Shown piece by piece: positions 18,671 through 27,622 of a stretch of DNA of 64,000 bases. This stretch comes from Gaiellasilicea sp963789355 (GTDB lineage: Bacteria > Actinomycetota > Thermoleophilia > Gaiellales > Gaiellaceae). The first letter of the stretch is position 1. Every line of letters begins with the position of its first letter. Location: NCBI GenBank assembly GCA_963789355.1, contig CAWBKK010000002.1, positions 434,001-498,000 on the forward strand. The letters run 5' to 3'. Position numbers and translations under genes: made by a program. Under the pieces are notes generated by a model. That model worked only from the letters and a program-made list of their open reading frames with translations. It made no database searches and had not been told where the DNA came from.

Positions 18671-19545
18671 GCGCGGTCGCCGCTCCGTTCGAGCGCCGGA
18701 AGCTGCCGCGCGCCGTCCGGCGGCAGCGCTTCCTCGATCGCGGTCGCCGAGCACAGCCTGCTGATCGCCGCCGCGCTCGCGTTCCTCGCGCCGGTCGTCT
18801 TCATCACGCTGACGGCGCTGATGACGACGAACCAGGCGCTCTCGCCCGAGCTCTGGCCGAAGACGTTCGAGTGGGGCAACTTCACCGAGGTCTTCCACAA
18901 GTCGCCGCTGCTTGAAGTGGACGCTGAACACGATGATCTACGCCGGCCTCGCGACGCTCGGCGTCGTGCGTCTCGAGCATCCCGGTCGCCTACGCGCTCT
19001 CGCGCCTGCGCTGGAAGGGCCGCGACGCCGTCTTCCTGGTCGTGCTCGTCGCGCTGATGCTGCCGCCGCAGGTCGCGGTCGTGCCGCTCTACGTGATGTG
19101 GGCGAAGCTCGACCTCGTCGGCACGCTCTGGCCGCTGATCATCCCGGTCTGGCTCGGCGACGCGTTCGCGATCTTCCTCCTGCGCCAGTTCTTCCTGACG
19201 ATCCCGGAGGAGTACCTCGACGCGGCGCGCGTCGACGGCTGCGGCGAGTTCCGGATCCTGACGACCGTCGTCGTCCGGCTCGCGAAGCCGGCGATCGCGG
19301 CGGTGGCGCTCTTCTCCGTCCTCTACTGCTTCAACGACTTCTTCCTGCCGCTGCTCTACGTCGGCGAGAACCCCGACAACTGGGTCGTCCAGATCGGGCT
19401 CTCGCAGTTCCGCTCGCTGCACCAGGTGCAGTGGAACCTCGTCATGGCCGCGACGATCCTCGTGATGCTGCCGGTGATCGTCCTCTTCTTCCTCGCGCAG
19501 CGCGCCTTCGTCGAAGGCGTCACGCTGACGGGCGTGAAGGGATGA
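18667..19545 (+). CDS. sugar ABC transporter permease, MalG-like (frameshifted)
   Basis: Second permease, starting at ATG 18667 in a 4-base overlap with the first. Membrane segments include LLIAAALAFLAPVVFITLT, VFLVVLVALMLPPQVAVVPL and MAATILVMLPVIVLFFLAQR. The EAA loop is EYLDAARVDGCGEFRILTTV. Three inserted bases (after CTC near 18740, CTT near 18915 and GTG near 18970) break the frame; without them it is 291 residues, ending with the GVTLTGVKG typical of the family. Confidence 0.82.
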
Positions 19546-20798
19546 AGATCGCGGTCGTCGGCGGCGGCTCGACCTACACGCCCGAGCTCGTCTCCGGGCT
19601 CTCGCGCGAGCGCGACCGGATCGGCGTGCGGCGAGCTCGTCCTCCACGACATCGACCCGGAGCGGCGCGAGGTCGTCGGCGGGCTGGCCGCGCGGATGCT
19701 CGAGCGCCAGGGCTTCGAGCGGCGAGCTGACCGTCACGGGCGACCTCGACCGCGCGCTCGACGGCGCCGACTTCGTGCTCGTCCAGATCCGCGTCGGCGG
19801 CCAGGCCGCGCGCCTCTCCGACGAGACCGTGCCGCTCGCCTGCGGCTGCATCGGCCAGGAGACGACCGGCGCCGGCGGCCTCGCCAAGGCGCTGCGCACG
19901 GTGCCGGTCGTGCTCGAGATCGCCGAGCGCGTGCGCGAGCTGGCGTCGCCGGACGCCTGGATCGTCGACTTCACGAACCCGGTCGGCATCGTCACGCGCT
20001 CGCTGCTCGACGCCGGCCACCGCGCGGTCGGCCTCTGCAACGTCGCGATCGGCTTCCAGCGCTCGTTCGCCCGGCACCTCGGCGTCGAGCCGGAGCGAGG
20101 TGATCGTCGACCAGGTCGGGCTCAACCACCTGACGTGGATCCGGGCCGTGCACGTCGACGGTCGCGACGTGCTCCCCGAGCTGATGGCGTCGCACGGCGA
20201 CGAGATCGCGGAGCAGGCGGCGCTGCCGTTGCGGCTGCTCGAGGAGCTCGGCGTCGTCCCGTCCTCGTACCTCCAGTACTTCTACCGCCACGACGCGATC
20301 CTCGCCGAGCAGCTCGACGAGCGCGCCGCGCGCCGAGGTGGTCGCCGAGATCGAGCGCGACCTGCTCGAGCTCTACCGCGACCCGGCGCTGAACGAGAAG
20401 CCGGCGCTGCTCGAGCAGCGCGGCGGCGCGTTCTACAGCGAGGCCGCGACCGGTCTCGTCGCGTCGCTCGTCAGCGGCGACGGCGCCGTGCACGAGGTGG
20501 ACGTCCGTAACGACGGCACGCTCGCCGGCCTCGCGGACGACGACGTCGTCGAGGTGCCGGCGCGCGTCGAGGCCGGCCGGCTCGTCCCGCTGCCGCAGGC
20601 GCCGCTCGCGCCCGAGCTGCTCGGTCTCGCGCAGCACGTCGCCGCGTACGAGCGGCTGGCGGCTCAGGCGGCCGTGACGGGCGACGCCGCGATCGCGCGC
20701 AAGGCGCTGCTCGCGCATCCGCTGATCGGCCAGCACCCGCTCAACGCGGAGCTCGTCGAGCGCCTGCTGCGGCGGCGGAAAGACCGGTGGCGGCATGA
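19542..20798 (+). CDS. family 4 glycoside hydrolase, 6-phospho-beta-glucosidase-like (frameshifted)
   Basis: GH4 enzymes cleave (phospho)glycosides by an NAD+- and Mn2+-dependent oxidation-elimination route. Seen here: N-terminal NAD fold VVGGGSTYTPELVSGL; FTNPVGIVTRSLL; metal ligands in GLCNVAIGF (Cys) and GLNHLTWI (His); C-terminal LAHPLIGQHP. About 416 residues once six inserted bases are removed. It overlaps its neighbours by 4 bases on both sides. There is no PTS in view, so an unphosphorylated substrate or later phosphorylation is likely. Confidence 0.82.
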
Positions 20799-21857
20799 CC
20801 GCACCGATCGTCCTCGCCGTCGACGGCGGCAACTCGAAGACGGACCTCGCGCTCGTCGCCGCCGACGGTCGCGTCTGCTCTCGCTCGTCCGCGGGCCCGC
20901 TCAGCTCGCCGCACCACCTCGGCGTCGACGGCTGCCTCGAGGTGCTCGAGCGGCTCTTCGAGGAAGCGGTCGAGCAGGCCGGCCTGCGGCGCGAACAACG
21001 GGCCGGTGGCCGCAGATCGGGAAGCTCCTGCTGGCCGGAGTCGACTTCCCCGCCGAGGAGCACGAGCTGCAGCGAGCTCGTGAGCGCCCGCGGCTGGGCG
21101 GAGCGGGTCTCGGTCGGCAACGACACGTTCGCGGTCCTCCGCGCCGGCACCGAGCGCGGCTGGGGCGTCGCGGTCGTCTGCGGCGCCGGGATCAACTGCG
21201 TCGGCGTCGCCCCCGACGGACGCCAGGCGCGCTTCCCGGCGCTCGGCGAGATCACGCGGCGACTGGGGCGGCGGCTACGACGTCGGCATGGCGGCGGTGT
21301 CGGCGGCGGCGCGCAGCGAGGACGGCCGCGGCCCGAAGACGAGCCTCGAGCGAGTCCGTGCCCGCCCACTTCGGGCTCGAGACGCCGACCGGAGCTGGCC
21401 GAGGCGTTCCACGTCGGCCGGATCGCCGCGCCGCAGCGTGCTCGAGCTGCCGCCGCTCGTCTTCGCCGAGGCCGAGCGCGACGAGGTCGCCGCCGGGATC
21501 GTCGACCGGCTCGCCGAGGAGGTCGTCGGCGCTCGCACGGGCCGCGCTGACGCGGCTCGAGCTGACCGACGAGCCCGTCGAGGTCGTGCTCGGCGGCGGG
21601 CTGCTGAAGTCAGCGCACGGCCGCGTGCTCGACGCCGATCGCCGCCGGTCTCACCGGCGTCGGGCCGTCGATCCAGGTGCACCCGACGGCGTCGGCGCCG
21701 GTCGTCGGCGCCGCGCTGCTCGGGCTCGACGAGCTCGGCGCCGGCGCCGAGGCCCAGGCCCGGGCCCGCGTCGAGCTCGCGGAGGCAGTGGAGCGCTCGC
21801 AACCGGTGCAGGCCGACGATCACGGTCACGAGCAAGAGGAGACCGACGGATGGCTGA
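20795..21857 (+). CDS. BadF/BadG/BcrA/BcrD-type N-acetylglucosamine/glucosamine kinase-like protein (frameshifted)
   Basis: An ASKHA-fold ATPase with VLAVDGGNSKTDLAL at the N-terminus, SVGNDTFAVLRAG, VVCGAGINCVGVAPDG and VEVVLGGGLLKSAHG, as in bacterial and eukaryotic N-acetylglucosamine kinases and MurK. It would phosphorylate the imported amino sugar at O6. The reading frame needs eleven inserted bases removed and one lost base restored, giving about 350 residues ending at TGA 21855-21857. Substrate preference (GlcNAc, GlcN, MurNAc) cannot be fixed from sequence. Confidence 0.75.
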
Positions 21858-22932
21858 CGTGCGCTTCGTCGCAGGCGAGCGCGGATCTATCCCGGACACC
21901 GACGCGCCGGCCGTCGACGCGCTGAACCTCCACATCGGCGACGGCGAGCTCGTCGTCCTCGTCGGCCCGTCCGGCTCCGGGAAGACGACCGCGCTGCGGA
22001 TGCTCGCCGGGCTCGAGGAGGTCGACGCCGGCGCGATCCTGCATCGGCGGCCGCGACGTCACCGACGTGCGCGCCGAAGCGCCGCGACGTCGCGATGGTC
22101 TTCCAGAACTACGCGCTCTATCCCTACCTGACGGTCGAGGCGAACATCGCGTTCCCGCTCAAGATCGCCAAGGTGAAGAAGTCCGAGCGCGAACGCCGCG
22201 TCCGCGATGTCGCCGAGCTGCTCGGCCTGACCGAGTTCCTGCAGCGCAAGCCCGGCCAGCTCTCGGGCGGCCAGCGCCAGCGGGTCGCGATGGGCCGGGC
22301 GATCGTGCGCGAGCCGAGCGTCTTCCTGATGGACGAGCCGCTCTCCAACCTCGACGCGAAGCTGCGCGTCCAGATGCGCGCCGACATCGCGGCGCTGCAG
22401 TCGCGTCTCGGCGTCACGACCGTCTACGTCACCCACGACCAGTCCGAGGCGATGACGCTCGGCCATCGGGTCGCGGTGCTGAAGGACGGGCAGCTGCAGC
22501 AGTGCGCGCCGCCGCGGACGCTCTACGAGCGGCCCGTGAACACCTTCGTCGCCGGCTTCATCGGCTCGCCGGCGATGAACCTCTGCGAGCTTCCGCTCGG
22601 CACGAACGGCTCCGTCCCCTTCGGCGGCGAGACCGTCGCGCTGCCGGCCGCCGTCGCCGGCTCGGGCTGGAGCCGGATCGTGCTCGGCCTGCGGCCGGAG
22701 TCGCTCGAGCTCGCCGGCGACGGGATCCCGGCACGCGTCGAGGTCGTCGAGGAGATCGGCGCCGACGCGTACGTCTTCTGCGTCGCCGACGTCGCGGGCG
22801 CGGAGATCAAGCTCGTCGCCCGCTGCGAGACGAGGCAGTCGCCCGACGCGCGATGCGCGCGTCCACCTGCGCCCGCGCGCGCACGAGGCGCACGTCTTCG
22901 ATCCGGACACCGGCGAGAGGATCCCGGCCTGA
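21850..22932 (+). CDS. sugar ABC transporter ATP-binding protein, MsmK/UgpC-like (frameshifted)
   Basis: ATPase subunit that energises the permease pair. Walker A is GPSGSGKTTAL, Q-loop VFQNYALYP, signature LSGGQRQRVAMGRA, Walker B VFLMDEPLSNLD and H-loop VTHDQSEAM. The C-terminal TOBE/OB region (VLGLRPESLEL) marks the sugar-importer subfamily. Four inserted and one lost base; the corrected protein has 359 residues, normal for the family. Many actinobacteria share one MsmK among importers; here it is inside the operon. Confidence 0.9.
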
Positions 22933-23980
22933 TGTCCGGTGAGGTCATGCTCGGCGAGATCCGCGAGCAGCCGCGCGCGCTCGTCCGGCTGCTCGAGCAG
23001 GAGCGCGAGCTCGAGACGGTCGCGAGCGGCACTGGCGCTGCGCGCACCGAGCGTCGTTCGCCTGGTCGGTCACGGCACGTCCGACAACGCGGCCTCGTAC
23101 GGCGTCTACGCATTCGGACTGCTGCCCGGCTGGACGGCGCTGCGCGACTCGATCTCGCTGACCGTCTACTACGACGCCGTCGATCGACTTCAGCGGCTCG
23201 GCGGTCGATCGCGCTTTCGCAGTCCGGCCGGACGCCCGACGTCGTCGAGTACGTCGCGCGCGCCCGCGCCGGCGGAGCGTTGACGATCGCGCTCACGAAC
23301 GATCCCGCCTCCGAGCTCGGGGAGGCGGCGGAGCTCGTCCTGCCGCTCGCGGCCGGCCCGGAGCGTGCGGTCGCGGCAACCAAGACCTACCTGAACGAGC
23401 TGGCCGCGCTCGCGCTGCTCGCAGCCGGCGCAGTCGGCCGGGGCCGGAGGTGGCCGAGGGCCTCCGTCGCGTCGCTGCTCTGCTCGCCGAGTGCCTCCCC
23501 GCCCTCGAGACCGCGGTCGCGCCGATCGCCGCGGCGTGTGCGTTCGTCGGGCGGATGTTCGTGATCGGCCGCGGGCTCGAGTACGCAACCGCCCGCGAGA
23601 TCGCGCTCAAGCTGACCGAGACCTGCCGCGTCGCGGCGGAGCCGCTGACGGCCACGGATCTCGTCCACGGCCCCCTCGCTGCGCTCGATCCGCTCTTCCC
23701 GGTCTGGGCGATCGCCTCGCCCGACGAGAGCCTGGGCGCGGTCGTGGAGGCTGCCGCCCGGGCTCGCATGGCCGGCGCCGCCATCGTCGCGAGCGGGAGC
23801 GCGGCGGGCCAGATCGAGGGCGCCTCGTACTCCCTCCCGGTGCCGGACGCAGGCGACCGGATCTTCGCTCCGCTCCTCTCCGTCGTTCCGGGCCAGCTCT
23901 TCGCCGCCGCGCTCGCGCGCGTGAAGGGGCTCGATGCCGACAGTCCCGAGCGGCTGACGAAGGTTACGCTTGCCCGGTGA
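22932..23980 (+). CDS. double-SIS-domain sugar isomerase/deaminase, GlmS/AgaS-like (frameshifted)
   Basis: Two SIS domains as in the isomerase half of GlmS and in NagB-II/AgaS deaminases: LVGHGTSDNAASYGVYAFGL, then ALSQSGRTPDVVEYV with the phosphate-binding SxSGxT, AATKTYLNELAAL, and VIGRGLEYATAREIALKLTE in the second domain. No glutaminase domain is present, so deamination of an amino-sugar phosphate (for example GlcN-6-P to Fru-6-P) is more likely than synthesis. Three inserted bases and one lost base; corrected length 348. ATG 22932 shares one base with the ATPase stop. Confidence 0.8.
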
Positions 23981-24357
23981 GCAAGCGGACACCCCAACCG
24001 GACGGAGTTGCCCGGCCGCAGGCGCCGTTTTCGCCCGTCGTCGTCGACGGCGACCTCGTCTACACCGCCGGCCAGGTCGGCTTCGACGAGCAGGGCGAGC
24101 TCGTCCCGGGCGGGATCGAGGAGCAGACCCGCCAAGCGCTCGTGAACCTGACCGCATGCCTGCGTGCCGGAGGGGCCGATCTCGCCGACGTGCTGAAGGT
24201 GAACGCCTACCTCGCCGATCTCGGCGACTTCCCGGGCTTCAACGAGGTCTACCGCGAGTTCTTCTCCGAGCCCTATCCGGCCCGGACGACCGTCGGCGTG
24301 TCGCTGCCGGCCGGCCTGCTCGTCGAGATCGAGGCTGTCGCCCGAGTCGGGGCGTGA
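23977..24357 (+). CDS. RidA family enamine/imine deaminase
   Basis: A 126-residue RidA (YjgF/YER057c/UK114) protein. It hydrolyses reactive enamines and imines, such as 2-aminoacrylate, released by PLP enzymes. Visible: GDLVYTAGQVGFDEQGELV, the conserved LKVNAYLADLGDF, and PARTTVGV with the carboxylate-binding arginine. From this gene onward the operon is free of frameshifts. It lies directly before a fold-type III PLP enzyme, with 4-base overlaps on each side, so it probably clears that enzyme's product. Confidence 0.9.
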   Translation: MSKRTPQPDGVARPQAPFSPVVVDGDLVYTAGQVGFDEQGELVPGGIEEQTRQALVNLTACLRAGGADLADVLKVNAYLADLGDFPGFNEVYREFFSEPYPARTTVGVSLPAGLLVEIEAVARVGA

Positions 24358-25397
24358 GCCCACTCGAGCTGGAGACACCGGCGCCCGTCGTCGACCTCGG
24401 CCGCCTGGAACGGAATCTCTCCCGTTGGCAACGCCGGTGCGACGAGCTCGGCCTCACTTGCCGCCCGCACGTGAAGACCCACAAGTCCGTCGAGATCGCG
24501 CGCCGCCAGTTGGAGCTCGGCGCGGTGGGTCTCACCTGCCAGACCATCGGCGAGGCCGAGACGATGGCCGACGCAGGTCTCCGGGACGTGCTCGTGCCGA
24601 CGAACGTCCTCGGCGAACACAAGCTCGCGCGGCTCGCGCGACTGCTCGAACGCGCGGCGGTGGCCGTCGCGGTGGACGACTCTCGCGTCCTCCCGGGTCT
24701 TGCCCAGGCCGCCGCGCGCTCGGGGCAGCGGCTGCGCGTGCTCGTCGAGTGCGACACGGGGCACGGGCGCATGGGCGTCTCGACGCCGAGCGCAGCCGCC
24801 TCCCTCGCGGTGGAGGTCGACCGGTCCGACTCGCTCGAGTTCACGGGGTTCCTCACGTATCCCGCGCCCGTCGGGGCGGTGCAGTTTCTCGCCGCTGCCG
24901 TCGAGGAGGCGGAACGCCGCGGCCTGACCGTCGAGACCGTGTCCGCCGGCGGCACCCCGGCGATGTGGTCGGCGGACGAGCTCAGACCGACGGTGACGGA
25001 ATACCGGGCCGGAACGTACGCCTACCACGACCGGGCAACCGTCGGCGCCGGCGCGGCGACGGTCGACGATGTCGCGCTGACGATCTGTGCCACCGTCGTC
25101 AGCCGCCCCTCCCGCACCAGGGCCATCCTCGACGCGGGCTCGAAGGCCCTCTCCTCCGACCGCTCGGCGGCGGACGGGTTCGGCCTCGTGCTCGAGGCGC
25201 CCGAGTCGACGCTCGTCAAGCTCGACGAGGAGCACGGCTACGTCGAGCTCGCGAACGGCGATGCGCTCGAGCTCGGCCAGCAGGTCCGGATCGTCCCGAA
25301 CCACGCCTGCGCCGTCTCCAACCTCTTCGCCGAGATCGCGCTCGTGCGCGACGGCGAGCTCGCCGGGAGCTGGCCGGTCGACGCGAGGGCTCGATGA
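24354..25397 (+). CDS. fold-type III PLP enzyme: D-serine dehydratase / D-threonine aldolase family
   Basis: The 347 residues have an alanine-racemase-like TIM barrel. The PLP lysine is in RPHVKTHKSVEIARR at about residue 38. The C-terminal metal site reads NHACAVSN, i.e. His-x-Cys. From memory, D-serine dehydratases use His/Cys for Zn while D-threonine aldolases use His/Asp, so elimination chemistry is favoured. In an operon with RidA, KDG kinase and KDPG aldolase, a D-glucosaminate-type dehydratase (to 2-keto-3-deoxygluconate and ammonia) is a plausible but unproven role. GTG 24354 overlaps RidA by 4 bases. Confidence 0.78.
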   Translation: MSPLELETPAPVVDLGRLERNLSRWQRRCDELGLTCRPHVKTHKSVEIARRQLELGAVGLTCQTIGEAETMADAGLRDVLVPTNVLGEHKLARLARLLERAAVAVAVDDSRVLPGLAQAAARSGQRLRVLVECDTGHGRMGVSTPSAAASLAVEVDRSDSLEFTGFLTYPAPVGAVQFLAAAVEEAERRGLTVETVSAGGTPAMWSADELRPTVTEYRAGTYAYHDRATVGAGAATVDDVALTICATVVSRPSRTRAILDAGSKALSSDRSAADGFGLVLEAPESTLVKLDEEHGYVELANGDALELGQQVRIVPNHACAVSNLFAEIALVRDGELAGSWPVDARAR

Positions 25398-26290
25398 TCG
25401 GCACGGTCGGCGAGGGCCTCTTCGAGCTCGGCATCGACGAGGCGACACCCGACGCTCCGCCGCGCGCGGGCTACGGCGGCGACGCTGCGAACACTGCGGT
25501 GATGGCCGCCCGGCTGGGCGGCGCGCGTCTCTGCGGACGGGTGGGGGAGGACGCGCTCGGCTGGAGGCTGCTCGAGTTCTGGCGGCGCAGCGGCGTCGAG
25601 ACGGATGCCGTCGCGTTCGACGAGGCTCCGACCGGGATCTACGTCAACGAGCAACTCGCCGCGGGCGGGTGCCGGTTTCACTACCACCGCCGCGGTTCCG
25701 CCGGCAGCCGTCTCTCCGGCGACGACGTCACCTCCTCGTTCCTGGACGGGCTCGATGCACTTCACTTCACAGGGATCACGCTCGCGATCTCGACGTCCGC
25801 GGCCACAGCGGCCCGCCTCGCCGCCCGGCTGGCACGCGAGCGGGGTGCGCGGGTCTCGTTCGCCGTCAATCACCGCCCGGCTCTCCACGGCGACGTGCAC
25901 GAGGTCGCGGCGTGCGCGCGGGCTGCGGACGTCGTCTTCGTCTCGCTCGAGGAGGCGGAGGTGGTCTTCGGCGCCGTCGGTCCCGGTGAGATCGCGAAGG
26001 CTCTCGTCTCCGGGCCGGCCGAGGTCGTCATCACTCTCGGGGCCGGCGGCGCCGTCGCGTTCGTGAACGGTTTGGAGGTTCGCGTGCCGGCGCCTACGGT
26101 GGAGACCGTCGACGCGACCGGCGCCGGGGACGCACTGGCCGGTGTCTATCTCGCCGAGCGCGTCGTCGGTTCCTCGCCGGAGCGGGCGCTGACGCGTGCC
26201 GTCGCTGCGGCGACGCTCTCGTGCCGCTCGTTCGGCGCCGCCCTTGCCTATCCGCGCGCGTCCGAGCTCGACGAGACGGTACCGGCGTGA
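25394..26290 (+). CDS. PfkB-family sugar kinase, 2-keto-3-deoxygluconate kinase-like
   Basis: A 298-residue ribokinase-fold kinase. The N-terminal GYGGDAANTAVMAARLGG and the C-terminal VDATGAGDALAGVYLAE (catalytic Asp in GAGD) are diagnostic of PfkB. The closest functional match by context is 2-dehydro-3-deoxygluconokinase, since a KDPG aldolase follows directly. It would make KDPG from KDG. It overlaps genes on both sides by 4 bases. Confidence 0.82.
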   Translation: MIGTVGEGLFELGIDEATPDAPPRAGYGGDAANTAVMAARLGGARLCGRVGEDALGWRLLEFWRRSGVETDAVAFDEAPTGIYVNEQLAAGGCRFHYHRRGSAGSRLSGDDVTSSFLDGLDALHFTGITLAISTSAATAARLAARLARERGARVSFAVNHRPALHGDVHEVAACARAADVVFVSLEEAEVVFGAVGPGEIAKALVSGPAEVVITLGAGGAVAFVNGLEVRVPAPTVETVDATGAGDALAGVYLAERVVGSSPERALTRAVAAATLSCRSFGAALAYPRASELDETVPA

Positions 26291-26892
26291 ACGTCATCGA
26301 CGAGCTTGCCCGCCAGCGGGTGTTGCCGGTGCTCCGCTGCAGCGATGCCGACGACGCCCTCGCGACGGCGCGGGCTGCGGCGGCCGCCGGCTGCCGCATC
26401 GTCGAGCTGACGATGTCGACGCCCGGGGTGCAGGCTGCGATCGGCCCACTCGTCGCGGAGGGCCTCCTCGTCGCGGTCGGCACCGTCCGCGACGCCGCCG
26501 ACGTGCCGCGGCTGGCCGAGGCCGGCGCGTCGCTCGTCGTCTCGTTCTGGAGCCCGCCAGGCTTCGTTGCCGCGGCGACGGCTGCCGACCTCCCGGCGAT
26601 CCCGGGCGGTTTCACGCCGCCGGAGCTCGCGGCCGCCGAGGCGGAGGGAGCGGCGGCGGTGAAACTGTTCCCGGCCTCTTTGGCCGGCCCGAGCTACCTT
26701 GGCGCGCTCCGCCCGCTCCTGCCCGAGCTGCGCCTGCTCGTCACCGGCGGGATTGCCCCGGATGGCGTGCGGCCCTGGCTCGACGCAGGCGCGCTCGCCG
26801 TGGGGCTCGGCAGCAACCTCGGCACGGCTGGGACCGTCGGGGCGGCCGAGGTCGAACGCCGCTGCCGGGCCGCCCTCGCCTCCGCACAGTGA
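26287..26892 (+). CDS. eda: 2-keto-3-deoxy-6-phosphogluconate (KDPG) aldolase
   Basis: A 201-residue class I aldolase splitting KDPG to pyruvate and glyceraldehyde 3-phosphate. The Schiff-base lysine is in AAAVKLFPASLAGPSYLGAL at about residue 125; the catalytic glutamate is in RIVELTMSTP; TGGI near residue 150 forms the phosphate site. Starts at GTG 26287, overlapping the kinase gene by 4 bases. Together with the kinase this is the lower Entner-Doudoroff branch. Confidence 0.9.
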   Translation: MNVIDELARQRVLPVLRCSDADDALATARAAAAAGCRIVELTMSTPGVQAAIGPLVAEGLLVAVGTVRDAADVPRLAEAGASLVVSFWSPPGFVAAATAADLPAIPGGFTPPELAAAEAEGAAAVKLFPASLAGPSYLGALRPLLPELRLLVTGGIAPDGVRPWLDAGALAVGLGSNLGTAGTVGAAEVERRCRAALASAQ

Positions 26893-27521
26893 TCCGGGCG
26901 GTCCTCTTCGACTTCAACGGCACGCTCTCGCACGACGAGCCGATCTGGTTCGAGGTCTACCGCGAGCTCTACGCCGCGCGCGGGCGGCCGATCACGCGCG
27001 ACGAGTACTTCGAGCAGCTCGCCGGGCTCTCGGACGAGGAAGGGGTGCAGAAGTGGCTCGGGGAGAGCGATCCCGAGCTCGTCCGCGAGGGCATCGCCCG
27101 CTTCCTCGCGGTCGCCGGCGACGGCTCGACCGTGCCGCTCGCCTCGAGAGAAGCGGTCGCCGCGGCGGCTACGCTGATGCCGGTCGGGATCGTTACGACC
27201 GCAAGACGCGAGGTGCTGGACGGAGTCGTCGCGGCCGCCGGGCTCACGCGTCACCTCTCGCTCACGATCGCGGCTGAAGACGTGACGCGGACGAAGCCCG
27301 ATCCGGAAGGCTATCTCGTCGCGCTCACCCGGCTGGGCGGGGGGATCGAGCCGTCGGAGGTGCTCGTGGTCGAGGACACGCCGCTCGGGGTTACCGCTGC
27401 GAAGGCGGCGGGGATGCGCTGCGCGGCCGTCCTCGGCTCCGCGCCTCCTGAGCGCCTCGGCCACGCGGACGAGATCGTCGAGCGGCTCGAGGTCGAGACG
27501 GTTGTGCGGCTGCTCGCCTGA
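26889..27521 (+). CDS. HAD-superfamily phosphatase, beta-phosphoglucomutase-like
   Basis: A 210-residue HAD hydrolase, last gene of the operon. Motif I reads LFDFNGTLSHDEP: the nucleophile Asp is present, but the usual second Asp (DxD) is Asn, which occurs in some HAD lineages and may slow phosphoryl hydrolysis. Motif II is VTTARRE, motif III lysine in RTKPDPEGY, motif IV VVEDTPLGV. The helical cap is of the beta-PGM type. A sugar-phosphate phosphatase or mutase is likely; substrate unknown. Confidence 0.82.
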   Translation: MIRAVLFDFNGTLSHDEPIWFEVYRELYAARGRPITRDEYFEQLAGLSDEEGVQKWLGESDPELVREGIARFLAVAGDGSTVPLASREAVAAAATLMPVGIVTTARREVLDGVVAAAGLTRHLSLTIAAEDVTRTKPDPEGYLVALTRLGGGIEPSEVLVVEDTPLGVTAAKAAGMRCAAVLGSAPPERLGHADEIVERLEVETVVRLLA

Positions 27522-27527
27522 CTAGGC

Positions 27528-27620
27528 GGGTTTGGCGAGACAGCGGCTGAGCCCCGGGCCGCGCCGGCCGCCTCGAAACGACCATCGCACCCCGGCGACG
27601 AGCGCCGTTCCGCCAAACCC
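27528..27620. repeat. 10-bp inverted repeat between convergent genes
   Basis: GGGTTTGGCG at 27528-27537 is the exact reverse complement of CGCCAAACCC at 27611-27620. The 73 bases between are GC-rich and non-coding. It may act as a long-loop terminator for the operon and the opposing PAC2 gene, or be a small mobile repeat; no second copy was noticed in the window. Confidence 0.45.
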
Positions 27621-27622
27621 TC

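Noticed and set aside
13350..23450. Programmed frameshifting or mass pseudogenisation
   Set aside because: No slippery sequences recur, the changes number about 66, and coding is otherwise intact with no substitutions to stops; the wobble-only placement argues for a sequencing or consensus artefact.
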